A stretch of DNA of 34,118 nt, from contig JAJPXX010000065.1 in NCBI GenBank assembly GCA_021205225.1, positions 1-34,118 of the forward strand. Direction: 5' to 3'. The notes beneath the pieces are model-generated. The model saw only the letters and a program-made list of their open reading frames with translations, was not told the DNA's origin and searched no databases. The position numbers and the translations under genes are program-made. The first letter of the stretch is position 1, and every line of letters begins with the position of its first letter. This DNA comes from Lachnospiraceae bacterium. Lineage in GTDB: Bacteria > Bacillota > Clostridia > Lachnospirales > Lachnospiraceae. Of this stretch, positions 18,901-24,553 are shown piece by piece.

Positions 18901-19289
18901 AGCCCATAGGCATCAATCAGGTGGCCTGTCACATCTTCCTGATATGCCGTCTCCATCTGCCACAGGTTCGGCTCCCTGCCGCCGCGCACCGGATGGGTAT
19001 CAGAAACATCAAACACATAACGCAGCCGCTCCCTCGGTCCCCGGTTATCAAGGAGCGCAATCCCTTTCGCGCCGCGGTTTACCCAGCGCATCATTTTTTT
19101 GTTCCAGACTTCCAACTCCGCGCAGGCCGTAGCTCCCGGATTCTGCGCATGAATCAGGAGATTGTCCGCGAAACTGTAGCGGTAAAGCTGCGCTGCCGTA
19201 TCAAGGAACCCCATCCAGTCCCTGGGTGAACGGCTCACTTCGCGGGCATGGGTCTCGGCCATTGCCCGGATCTCATTTATTTTTGCCAT
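9969..19289 (-). CDS. Giant DarB-like N6-methylase / SNF2 helicase with ArdC-like N-terminus
   Basis: About 3106 residues. Residues 15-90 resemble the ArdC ssDNA-binding domain ('YRYSFADNLLIHAQ') but no HExxH protease follows. Two copies of a 'Y-K-x-x-Y-x-TGG' module lie near 485-560 and 713-785. A Ser/Glu-rich linker (about 910-1030) and further polyvalent-protein domains follow, then a Gly/Thr-rich linker (about 1393-1451). An adenine-methylase fold has EPSCGVGNF near 1570 and NVPF near 1634. A SNF2-type helicase has AHAVGAGKT near 2240, VDESHN near 2403 and QQEGRILRQGNR near 2730. A coiled segment ends in the tail 'KTSVLARLHEKQ' (SVL at 3076-3078). The order methylase-helicase resembles phage P1 DarB, an anti-restriction protein injected with DNA. 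I use the ATG at 19289 (GGGGGA 7 bases upstream); the ATG at 19307 has no ribosome binding site. Confidence 0.88.
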   Translation of the reverse strand: MAKINEIRAMAETHAREVSRSPRDWMGFLDTAAQLYRYSFADNLLIHAQNPGATACAELEVWNKKMMRWVNRGAKGIALLDNRGPRERLRYVFDVSDTHPVRGGREPNLWQMETAYQEDVTGHLIDAYGLDEMNEGSLPAALRSVARMQVEENIEEAVYGLVEETEGTYLEEKDEAILRQEYTRLLTDSIFYTLLRRCGFDPLDYLEEEDFRGITDFNSLPVLTFLGNASSMLSESVLRDIGRTVRKIYRENVEMALANPTINMYNTNGRFNTLIRESGSEQQISISENGGLDNGTDLSSQRGLSVSESGSEANGAGRDRQIRDASEDVPEGTSPELVSEPVAVREAEPSPVRDRPGGEREDGGADGTTEREVSGTRQSGRPAGMGSAHEQLDGDGGRDRLDGIGVQLTEDTTEQNLSEAEEETASALSLPKLPTVNEQRRALEERQAARYAGEIAISSDVVDEILRQGSNRERGQLRLTYNFMAEKTPEEYTEFVKQEYRTGGRGIEVNGQEYSAWWDELGMQIAVGHTVADRVLDKAFLSWEDVSGRIQQLLEQGEYAPQVVLDAARANAVSEHAQALFFMERDLAEGISELVFEDSSVFRGGYPDVVERLSGLLEQPEFLADLNERLEGLAAAYEEDPEIMRFRTYLPGKMSAQFQLFAKEAVPYQARDGFAWQEHKYFITQDEIDAFLTKGGPYDNGRLATYAYFVADHTDAQKTDYIKERYGTGGSSHALSGADDSHADYTAKGLTLARGSYGNPYASTFLTWSKVAQRVNHLIRMELFLKPADYSRMPEYEREQMARKVMAFYGRLPSEIPRPFNEDFFGEDARKQLTEILAEPEQAEELLEMMDGVLAALPLDFDRYEEREQNLSELHQYVDGTYTIFPDKKQEVEKEPVSGRQMTLFDFMSAEELQPEVEEKSDISVGVLDTSAGGSSEPGGKTDWTARQTDAAIEAEPEHDLSGEPTNAVIGAESEEAEKLNLSAEQEGLSVEPIEPAEAASSENTGPAESTERTESEQPAVEMESAETGGEADNPQVVARYQSTMEMQDGYIEDIAILQYPNGKFYNHYGFDEELGMGAATAGPFDTLEEARGTVLAHRPDAQEIDLYEIDMTHSEPPNALQPMSGKTYEEYLSIKGLYLDTLVGFEMEGHYEFFGDDALMVSDILGSKLLDKPVEGGDSVAVSGFTSGQWVYYSKKLWSQGENVYLSGEQEDGTHDTVKYLSGRDYLPVDATIHIDGREFRIDSVDYNRGMVSLQDMTMAREARYPIFREEPTGYVRSLYEEEEPQYDFATEETVFIAIQRSMYDYEDFSGEQMDVIYAAAEAGLNLKPLLNPEFTPGQMQLIVDVETRVAAGEKVAFDGAMLPLTGHVMTSDEINAVRREYRLPLDFFDSSREEPGQKTGSGGAVGTGTETDGTAGQEKYGQITGGQRTGMTGMRPGVPGRTPGTVPQQERINFRITDDDLGAGGSKKKFRANIDAIRLLKELEAENRLANAEEQEVLSRFVGWGGIPQAFDAKNESWASEYAEVRELLTPEEYREARASTLNAFYTSPAVIKAMYAALENMGLRSGNVLEPSCGVGNFMGLVPESMDGLKMYGVELDSISGRIAGQLYQKNKIAVRGFETVDFPESFFDCTIGNVPFGEYKVVDPKYDRYNFLIHDYFIAKSLDLVRPGGVVAVVTSSGTMDKQNESVRRYLANRADLLGAIRLPNNAFLRNANTGVVADILFLQKRDRAMLEEPEWVHLAKTTEGYTVNSYFAQHPEMVLGEFTTESTQYGKQEVTVKPIEGAVLADQLSEAVSHIHGTITELELDDLELNEVDTSIPAEPGVKNFSYANVDGHVYYRENSRMNLMELPKMTSERILGMIEIRNMTQELLTMQMEDCSDLELKAAQDKLNRQYDAFTAQYGLLNNNANRRAFSQDSSYCLLASLEIVDENGNLERKADIFTKRTIRKPVPVTSVDTASEALAVSIGEKARVDVPFMAQLSGKTEDEVTQELAGVIFKNPLTEQWESSDEYLSGNVREKLSIARQFAENHPEYAINVEYLERMQPKDLDASEIEVRLGATWIKQEYIQQFMVDTFHTPWRLAGDTIAVHYAAVSGAWEVSGKTRDYGNPLVNSTYGTTRANAYRLLEDALNLRDTKIYDTVRDEEGKEHRVINKNETMLAQQKQELIKAEFKEWIFRDIDRREDLCQTYNTLFNSIRPREYDGSHIQFVGMTPEITLMQHQKNAVAHILYGGNTLLAHAVGAGKTFQMIAAGMESKRLGLAQKSLYVVPNHLTEQWGSDFLRLYPGANVLVATKKDFEPANRKKFCSRIATGNYDAVIIGHSQFERIPLSRERQIAGIEKQIDDITEAIEASKGEEGSRITVKQMEKTRKSLQARMERLNNQTRKDDVVTFEQLGVDRLFVDESHNYKNLFLYTKMRNVAGISQTDAQKSSDMFMKCQYMDEVTGSRGVTFATGTPISNSMTELYTNMRYLQYDTLQKMGLGHFDSWAASFGETVTAIELAPEGTGYRAKTRFARFYNLPELISLFKESADVQTADMLKLPVPEAEYVNVVLKPSQIQQDMVSSFADRAEAVRGGGVDSRTDNMLKITNDGRKCALDQRLMNDMLPDDPGSKVNSCVENAFSIWQETEADRSTQLIFCDLSTPKANGSFNVYDDAREKLVVKGIPREEIAFIHEAATETQKAELFAKVRSGQVRILFGSTAKLGAGTNIQDRLIALHHLDCPWKPSDLEQQEGRILRQGNRNSKVKIFRYVTEGSFDSYMWQLLENKQKFISQIMTSKSPVRSAEDVDDAALSYAEIKALATGNPDIKLKMDLDIQVSKLKLLKASHTSQIYRLESDIAKRYPMEIAATKERIAGLKSDLVVAKPVLEQDKDHFRMMVGGKTYTDRKEAGLAIIAACAGLKAVSAAGQIGEYQGFAMTASFDSFDQKFMLTLKRQCSYTIEVGKDAYGNIQRINNALTSIEKKLPEAEAKLETLQNQLTTAKEEAVKPFPQAAELEEKSARLAELNAKLNMDSGVSSDAIGIESEDHPEQAAAQDAVADKPGMAMSFADRAKDAAAVCSAGSREEVRPAGKTSVLARLHEKQTNQAERGKPQPPQKKLRGQAI

Positions 19290-19332
19290 AGTCTTCCCCC
19301 ATATCATTAAAAATCATAACCATCCGTACAAA

Positions 19333-19382
19333 CAAAGGCTGCCTTAAGAAAGCCAGTAAAGCACTCCTGTAAGCAGCCTTTG
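19333..19382 (-). terminator. Weak terminator or attenuator hairpin upstream of the giant gene
   Basis: CAAAGGCTGCCTTA (19333-19346) pairs with TAAGCAGCCTTTG (19370-19382) with one bulged base. On the minus strand it is followed by a T-rich TTTGTTTGT. It begins 10 bases after the stop of the 45-residue gene and ends about 44 bases before the giant gene's start, so partial termination could set the giant protein's level. Confidence 0.5.
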
Positions 19383-19392
19383 CGCAACAGAT

Positions 19393-19530
19393 TTACTGTT
19401 TTTCCCGGTCTTTCTTTTCCAAAAGCTCCCGGATGGCTTCCGAGTAGGCTTCCAGTCTCCCCTCCTGTTTTTCCCGTTCTTCCATCTCCTGCTTCCCGGA
19501 AGATTTAATCGTAGTCTCATCCTTCATCAT
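19393..19530 (-). CDS. Small charged hypothetical protein, 45 residues
   Basis: The start at 19530 is fixed by AAGGAGGG 7-8 bases upstream. That ribosome binding site lies inside the last codons of the DUF5688 gene, and the stop at 19544 precedes the ATG by 13 bases. The product is almost all charged and helical (many Glu, Lys and Arg), ending 'AYSEAIRELLEKKDREKQ'. I recognise no family. Its place inside the block with a strong ribosome binding site makes it likely to be real; a small adaptor or regulatory role is conceivable but not shown. Confidence 0.6.
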   Translation of the reverse strand: MMKDETTIKSSGKQEMEEREKQEGRLEAYSEAIRELLEKKDREKQ

Positions 19531-19543
19531 AGCAATTCCCTCC

Positions 19544-20743
19544 TTATTCAAGAGCGGCATTTTTCCGCTTCCCCTGTGCCTTTTCCTTACCCGCTTCACG
19601 GGCTTTAATCTCAGATTTCTTCTGTTCCAGCCTTTTTAAAACCGACTTCCGCTCATTTTTCACAGGCTGTTCCCTGGTGCTTGTACGCTCACTTCTGGCT
19701 TCTGTTTTGGGCTGAACGGCCTTAACCATATCAGGTTTCTGGGACTCCAGCCCCATATTTTCTACCTTTTCCGTCGCCATCATCCGTGCTTCATAAGAAG
19801 AGAACTTTTCAAATATCTGGTTCTTCCTGTCATAATGGTAGGATTCATTCGTCAGGCGCTCTGCCTGCCCAACAACTTTTCTGTTTATTTCGCTTACGAT
19901 ATCTTTCAATTCGTCTGCTGATGCAAGGCCATTATCCGCCATAAAAAGCATCTCATGGGTTGAAGAAGGAATCACAATAAAATCGCTGCCAAGTTCCTGT
20001 CCGATCTTATCCATCATATCCGGGTAAAACATTACGCCTGCCCCATTTAACCCCTTCTCATTTGTCAGGCCAAGCAGCGGCATATGTTCCGTCTCCCGGT
20101 AGCTTTCAATCATCTTATCCGCCATTTTTTCTGAAACTCCAGCTTCGATCATCATTTCCCGGATATGATCCGCCACCACATCAAAGACTGAAAATAAACG
20201 AGGTTTGAAAATCTCCTGGCTGTTTTCCATAGCATCCTGATGGAGCTGTTCCTGCGAAATACCATAGGCCTGCATCAGGTTATTCGTGATCATTGCAGAA
20301 CTGGTTCCGTTTTCATTTTCAAAAATCAGAAGATGGTAAGTGATCGCCATATCCTCCACTTTCTGGTGTGGAACACGTTCCAGTAAGTCCTGGTTCTGTT
20401 CCGCACCGCACACGCGGATATAAAACCTCTCTTTCGCCGCCTCATAATCCCTGAAGAGCGACATATCCACGGACGGCTGCTCATTGCCCTGGATTTTTCC
20501 GGACATATCCCGTATGGTTTCTTCAAAGCTCTTCTCCCCTGCAGCGAAATCCTCGTAATATAAATCCAGATTTATTGCAAAAGCATAGTTTTCACCTTCC
20601 GGCCTTACAAACAGGGCAGTGTAAGTAGCGTTAATTTTTTCCATCGTTCCAATATCCACAGCCGCGTCCTGATATTTTTCAGGAAGCGCATCGCGGATAC
20701 TGGCTTTCACGTTTTCTGTAAATTCCTCAAAACTCATTCCCAT
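19544..20743 (-). CDS. DUF5688-family protein with shared SVL tail
   Basis: 399 residues. The body (1-330) matches DUF5688 proteins of clostridial conjugative elements: 'FTENVKASIRDALPEKYQDA' at the N-terminus, 'LDLYYEDF', 'RLFSVFDVVADHI', and a C-terminal 'PLLGLTNEKGLNGAGVMFYP' with 'DFIVIPSSTHEMLFM'. Function is unknown. The last 70 residues are a hydrophilic linker and then the tail 'RKSVLKRLEQKKSEIKAR' with SVL at 367-369, the same tail as in the giant helicase, the ArdC fusion and the YodL protein. The start at 20743 has GGAGGA 9-10 bases upstream; an ATG at 20737 is less well placed. The next gene's ribosome binding site lies in its last codons. The putative tail makes it a candidate partner or co-transferred protein (inference). 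Confidence 0.85.
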   Translation of the reverse strand: MGMSFEEFTENVKASIRDALPEKYQDAAVDIGTMEKINATYTALFVRPEGENYAFAINLDLYYEDFAAGEKSFEETIRDMSGKIQGNEQPSVDMSLFRDYEAAKERFYIRVCGAEQNQDLLERVPHQKVEDMAITYHLLIFENENGTSSAMITNNLMQAYGISQEQLHQDAMENSQEIFKPRLFSVFDVVADHIREMMIEAGVSEKMADKMIESYRETEHMPLLGLTNEKGLNGAGVMFYPDMMDKIGQELGSDFIVIPSSTHEMLFMADNGLASADELKDIVSEINRKVVGQAERLTNESYHYDRKNQIFEKFSSYEARMMATEKVENMGLESQKPDMVKAVQPKTEARSERTSTREQPVKNERKSVLKRLEQKKSEIKAREAGKEKAQGKRKNAALE

Positions 20744-20778
20744 TCTTAAAAATCCTCCATTCTGTCATGATCTTTGTA

Positions 20779-20803
20779 GGGGACAGCGGCACCACTGTTC
20801 CCC
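20779..20803 (-). other. Stem-loop before the DUF5688 gene
   Basis: GGGGACAG (20779-20786) pairs with CTGTTCCCC (20795-20803) with one bulge. There is no T-run on either strand. It lies between the end of topoisomerase III and the DUF5688 ribosome binding site. Confidence 0.35.
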
Positions 20804-20810
20804 ACAGTTG

Positions 20811-20900
20811 CTATTTTTTCCCTACCACATCACACTTCTTAAATTTGTTTCTGCATAACCTGGCTGCAAACATCAGCCCCGCCAACAGAAATGCTAATAC
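20811..20900 (-). pseudogene. Possible remnant of a small membrane protein, in frame after the topoisomerase stop
   Basis: After the topoisomerase stop (TGA, 20901-20903) the same frame stays open for 29 codons: 'VLAFLLAGLMFAARLCRNK' and then a Lys-rich end, stopping at 20811. This is a hydrophobic segment plus basic tail, like the very small membrane proteins (DUF3789-like) often found near these genes. There is no ATG in this frame before the hydrophobic part. The nearest ATG, overlapping the topoisomerase stop as ATGA, is in another frame and gives only 21 residues. It is either a decayed gene, one using a non-ATG start, or chance. Confidence 0.3.
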
Positions 20901-23171
20901 TCATTTTTGAGTAATAGGTCTGCAGTTGTTTGTCCCGCCATTCTTCCCGCCGTCGGTTCTCGCGCCATGTTTTTTCCCGGCAGAGGCCCTGGATGGTTTT
21001 CTCGGTGGAAACTCCATGCTGTAGCGGACACGTCCGTCCTCTATCTGCATCACAAGGTCTGCCGCAAAGTTCTTCCCCGACTTTGCGGAGTAAAAATCAT
21101 CCGCATGGGTTCTGCCTTTGCTCAAAAAATCCTGCGCCATGCTTTTTGTGATGGTTTTCTTCATATTTGAGAGATAGTTGCTCTCTTTCCAGATTGCAAA
21201 CTTACAGGACTGGTCCGCACAATGAAAGTTCCGGTTACCCTCATAGACGGGACGGCCGCAAAGCGGACATCTGCCTATCACTTCCCGCGTATCAAAGCGG
21301 CGCAGTTCATCCTCAGGAATCTTTTCGCAGTCAGCAAGCATTTTTGAGAGAAGCCCGGTGATCCCACGCATGAACTCCTCCGGACCTGCTTTGCCCCGCT
21401 CGATCTCCAGGAGCCGGTTTTCCCACTCCGCAGTCAGGCTGGCCGATTTTAAACCATCCGGCATCACTTCAATCAGCTCAGCCCCTTCTTTCGCAGGCAG
21501 GATTTGCTTCCCTTTCCGGACGGCATATCCGGAAGACACCAGCTTTTCAATCATCGACGCGCGTGTCGCCGGAGTGCCAAGCCCCTTCTTTTCCGTTTCC
21601 CGGTCAAATTCCTTTTTCCCTGCCGTCTCCATAGCGGAAAGCAGCGTATCTTCGGTATACGGGCGGGGCGGGGAAGTATACCGGCGGCACTTAACAACCT
21701 GAAAATTTCTGATTTCCATTCCTTCTTCCAGGCCTGAAAAATCAGAAGCAAGAACTTTCTCAGCGCTGTCTGCCCCGTCCCCATCTCTTTCAATTTCATC
21801 TGCGCCAGACAAATTACCTGTATCTACGTTGCCAACCGAACCGCCTTTTCCTTTCACAGTGGCCAGAAAAGCTTCCTCGACCGCCGTATATCCCGGTTCT
21901 ACGATCTCTTTCCCTTTGGCAGTAAAATCATGCCCCGCACACCGGACATCCACAGTCGTTTTCTTGAAAATACAATCGCCGGATACCGTCTGCACAAGCC
22001 TCTGGACAATCATAGAAAAGAGATCCTTTTTCATGCCGTCCAGGCTTTCGCTGTGGGCAAACGCCTCCCTGGTAGGCAGAATCGCATGGTGGTCAGATAC
22101 TTTTTCTGCATTTACAATGCGCGAAATATTCTTACCAACCAGGGGTCCGGACAAAAACAGAAGTTCTTCAGGAGCCGCATCAAGCAAGTCCAGGACCGTC
22201 CCTTCCATATCCGGCGTAATATACTGGCTGTCTGTCCTCGGGTAAGTCACCAGCCGTTCTTCGTAAAGCTCCTGCATGGCGGAAAGCGTTTCCTGTGCGG
22301 TATATCCGTAAAAACGGTTTGCTTCCCTCTGCAGGGTAGTCAGGTCATAAAGTGCCGGCGGGGAAGTTTTCCCCGTCACACGTTCTACTTTTATGATCTC
22401 CATCGCTTCGCCCTGGCAGCTCTCTACAAGCGCATCGCAGTCCGCTTCATCCATGAACTTTTCAGATATTGCAACGATCCCTTCCCCTTCCAGCCTTACC
22501 TGGAAATACGTCTCTTTCTGGAAATTATCAATCTTTTTCTGCCGTTCCACCACCATTGCCAGGGTCGGTGTCTGGACACGCCCGACCGCCAGCTTCTTGT
22601 GATAGAGTGTCGTAAACGCCCGCGTCGCATTAATGCCGACAAGCCAGTCGGCCTGTGCACGGCAGATGGCAGCAGATAGCAGGCCAGCGTACTCGCTTCC
22701 ATCCCTGAGGTTCGCAAACCCTTCCGTAATCGCACTCTCTTCAAGGGAATGAATCCAAAGGCGCTTTACCGGGAGGCTGCTGCCGGACAGGTCATAGGCA
22801 TGTCTGAAAATCAGCTCGCCTTCCCGTCCCGCGTCGCAGGCGTTCACTACACATTCTACAGGGGGCAAAATCTCCCCATCTCCTGCTTTCTCAGGATTCA
22901 TCAGCTTCGCAAGGATTCGGAACTGCTTTTCTTTATCCCTGGCAACAGACAGTTCCCACTTTTCCGGGATAATCGGAAGGTCCTCGAACCTCCAGTACTG
23001 GTATCTGCTGTCATAAAAATCCGGCATCACATACTCTGCCAGATGTCCAAAGCACCAGCTCACCAGATAGCCGTTCCCCTCTAAATAACCATCCTGGCGC
23101 TTATACGCACCAATCACTTTTGCGAGCGCCTGTGCAACGCTCGGCTTTTCCGCAATCACTAAAGTACCCAT
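20901..23171 (-). CDS. topB: DNA topoisomerase III (type IA)
   Basis: 756 residues. The Toprim domain begins 'LVIAEKPS' (4-11) with the acidic 'ACDAGREGEL' at 111-120. The active-site tyrosine is Y310 in 'LVTYPRTDS'. A C-terminal zinc ribbon uses C635, C638, C651 and C656. A hydrophilic insert at about 440-475 and a basic Gly/Lys tail (720-756) are extra. Type IA enzymes pass single strands and unlink DNA, and elements of this class commonly carry one for processing the transferred strand. The start has AAGGAGAG 6 bases upstream. The gene sits between the membrane/pore genes and the establishment genes. Its basic tail lacks the SVL motif of the neighbours. Confidence 0.95.
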   Translation of the reverse strand: MGTLVIAEKPSVAQALAKVIGAYKRQDGYLEGNGYLVSWCFGHLAEYVMPDFYDSRYQYWRFEDLPIIPEKWELSVARDKEKQFRILAKLMNPEKAGDGEILPPVECVVNACDAGREGELIFRHAYDLSGSSLPVKRLWIHSLEESAITEGFANLRDGSEYAGLLSAAICRAQADWLVGINATRAFTTLYHKKLAVGRVQTPTLAMVVERQKKIDNFQKETYFQVRLEGEGIVAISEKFMDEADCDALVESCQGEAMEIIKVERVTGKTSPPALYDLTTLQREANRFYGYTAQETLSAMQELYEERLVTYPRTDSQYITPDMEGTVLDLLDAAPEELLFLSGPLVGKNISRIVNAEKVSDHHAILPTREAFAHSESLDGMKKDLFSMIVQRLVQTVSGDCIFKKTTVDVRCAGHDFTAKGKEIVEPGYTAVEEAFLATVKGKGGSVGNVDTGNLSGADEIERDGDGADSAEKVLASDFSGLEEGMEIRNFQVVKCRRYTSPPRPYTEDTLLSAMETAGKKEFDRETEKKGLGTPATRASMIEKLVSSGYAVRKGKQILPAKEGAELIEVMPDGLKSASLTAEWENRLLEIERGKAGPEEFMRGITGLLSKMLADCEKIPEDELRRFDTREVIGRCPLCGRPVYEGNRNFHCADQSCKFAIWKESNYLSNMKKTITKSMAQDFLSKGRTHADDFYSAKSGKNFAADLVMQIEDGRVRYSMEFPPRKPSRASAGKKHGARTDGGKNGGTNNCRPITQK

Positions 23172-23205
23172 ATCAGTCTCTCCTTCCCCATTTCAGCCTT
23201 GTCAG

Positions 23206-23886
23206 TTATTCTTCGTCGTCTTCGGAATCCCTCTCTGTCGAGAAATCTTCCGTATCCATCTCCATATTTTCACTCTCACCACTGTCCTCTTCCTCACCTG
23301 GGCGGTATACCTTAAAATAAAAATACAGAACCCCGGCAATAATGACACCAGCCGCAACCATCAGGAGGAGAAACGTAGTACCTGGTTCATCCTCCTCTAT
23401 CACTCCTTCTGTCTCTGTTTCCTCTGTTTCCGCCTGCGCAGCAGTCTCAGGGATAATGACTGCCGCCTGTGCCTCGGTTTCCGTCAGCACTTCCTCCGTC
23501 TGTAAAAGAGATGCTTCTGTCTCTTCCAGGAAATCCTGCAAGTCATATTCGTCAATCATAGAAAGCAGGTAGACGTTTTCCGCTGTGCTTGAACGGTCAA
23601 TCACCAGAAAATAGGTACTCCCGTTCTTGGTCGTAATGGTAAAAAACTCTTTACTGCCCTCATCTGTGATGTCGTCCAGGACTTCCCCGTTTCCAGAAAT
23701 GGAAAACGGCGTGTCCTCCGTTTCCTCCACGATGTTCTCTTCGACAATCACTGTTTCTGAATTCGCATCCTCTTCCACAAAGGCGTATGCGGTAAATGGA
23801 GCCATAACCATCCAAAGCAGCAAGGCCGAAAGGATCATGGCCGCTGCTGCCCGCCGTCTGTTACTGTAAGTTCTTTCCTCTTTCAT
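23206..23886 (-). CDS. DUF4366-family membrane protein of the mating apparatus
   Basis: Bitopic or double-pass protein. It has an N-terminal signal-like hydrophobic segment ending in an Ala-rich 'AYA' site, then an extracytoplasmic domain with 'FFTITTKNGSTYFLVIDR', which is typical of DUF4366. A Glu/Thr-rich stalk follows, then a transmembrane helix ('FLLLMVAAGVIIAGVLYFYF'-type) and a very acidic C-terminal tail. I use the ATG at 23886 (226 residues), which has AAAGGA 6 bases upstream; the longer reading to 23919 has no such site. It follows DUF4315 and precedes topoisomerase III, the usual order in these elements. An accessory role in the mating pore is inferred from context only. Confidence 0.85.
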   Translation of the reverse strand: MKEERTYSNRRRAAAAMILSALLLWMVMAPFTAYAFVEEDANSETVIVEENIVEETEDTPFSISGNGEVLDDITDEGSKEFFTITTKNGSTYFLVIDRSSTAENVYLLSMIDEYDLQDFLEETEASLLQTEEVLTETEAQAAVIIPETAAQAETEETETEGVIEEDEPGTTFLLLMVAAGVIIAGVLYFYFKVYRPGEEEDSGESENMEMDTEDFSTERDSEDDEE

Positions 23887-23939
23887 AATCATTCCTTTCT
23901 GGTACCAACGGCACCTCATCTTCTCCTGTCTGCATCTCT

Positions 23940-24284
23940 CTATTCCTGAGAATCCACAGGTGTCTCTTCTTCCATTTCCGCTTCCGGAGACCCAGATATT
24001 TTTTCGTCTGTTCCCGGTTCCAGAATTTCTTCTTCTGGCTGGAACTCTTCCTGCGCTTCCAATGAAGATACGCTCTGAAACGCAATCGAACCGTTCTGGA
24101 TGCCATCCAGTATGTCAGCCAGTTCCCGGCTGCTCATCTTGATGTCGCGGATGCTCCTGACGATCTCCAGGTCCTCATCCAGTTTCTGTTTCCTGCGAAG
24201 GTTAGAAAGATGCTCCTTCAGTTCTTCAATTTTTTTCTCCGTCTTTTCAATTTCAACGATATAACGGGACAGTTTTTTGCTCAT
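23940..24284 (-). CDS. DUF4315-family small coiled-coil protein
   Basis: 114 residues. The N-terminal half is a predicted coiled coil ('IEKTEKKIEELKEHLSNLRR', residues about 8-30) followed by 'DLEIVRSIRDIKMSSRELADIL', which is the DUF4315 pattern. The C-terminal third is Glu-rich and probably disordered. The start at 24284 has GGAGGAGG about 8 bases upstream; the ATG at 24302 lies before that site and is unlikely. The neighbouring DUF4366 gene is the usual partner of this family. The function is unknown beyond its constant presence in type IV pore clusters of clostridial ICEs. Confidence 0.85.
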   Translation of the reverse strand: MSKKLSRYIVEIEKTEKKIEELKEHLSNLRRKQKLDEDLEIVRSIRDIKMSSRELADILDGIQNGSIAFQSVSSLEAQEEFQPEEEILEPGTDEKISGSPEAEMEEETPVDSQE

Positions 24285-24331
24285 AGATATTTCCTCCTCC
24301 ATTTCATTTCGATAGTGGTCGATTTTGTCAT

Positions 24332-24393
24332 CGGATAGGGAAATGTTCTCTTTCCCCTATCCGTCTGCGCGGGGCGCGGGCAGCAAAGCTGCC
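24332..24393. other. Two strong stem-loops in the DUF4315 leader region
   Basis: CGGATAGGGAAA (24332-24343) pairs with TTTCCCCTATCCG (24351-24363) with one bulge. Further on, GGCAGC-aaa-GCTGCC is a perfect hairpin at 24379-24393. Together with the terminator at 24424-24462, almost all of the 250-base gap is structured. Possible roles are terminator/antiterminator or mRNA stabilisation; none is proved. Confidence 0.55.
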
Positions 24394-24423
24394 AAAATTC
24401 CTTTCTCGCCCCTGTGCATCACA

Positions 24424-24462
24424 AAAAGGATGCGTACGCCATTCCGGCTTCTGCATCCTTTT
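24424..24462 (-). terminator. Rho-independent terminator after the hydrolase gene
   Basis: A 10-bp perfect stem AAAAGGATGC (24424-24433) / GCATCCTTTT (24453-24462) is followed on the minus strand by a T-run. It lies about 90 bases beyond the stop of the NlpC/P60 gene and may separate the pore operon from DUF4315 and the genes after it. Confidence 0.7.
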
Positions 24463-24553
24463 CAGTGATAAAGCACCCCGTTCAGATAAGGTTCCCTTAT
24501 AGCCCTTCACAGGCTGTTTTATCAAACTTAATTGTGATTCCTCGTCAGTCTTT

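Noticed and set aside
9630..19229. Many long plus-strand frames opposite the giant gene and the ArdC fusion
   Set aside because: They lie antisense to proteins with clear domain motifs, have no ribosome binding sites or recognisable products, and are a codon-bias shadow.
20838..20903. 21-codon peptide starting at ATGA over the topoisomerase stop
   Set aside because: Short and without recognisable features; the hydrophobic reading in the neighbouring frame is more protein-like.
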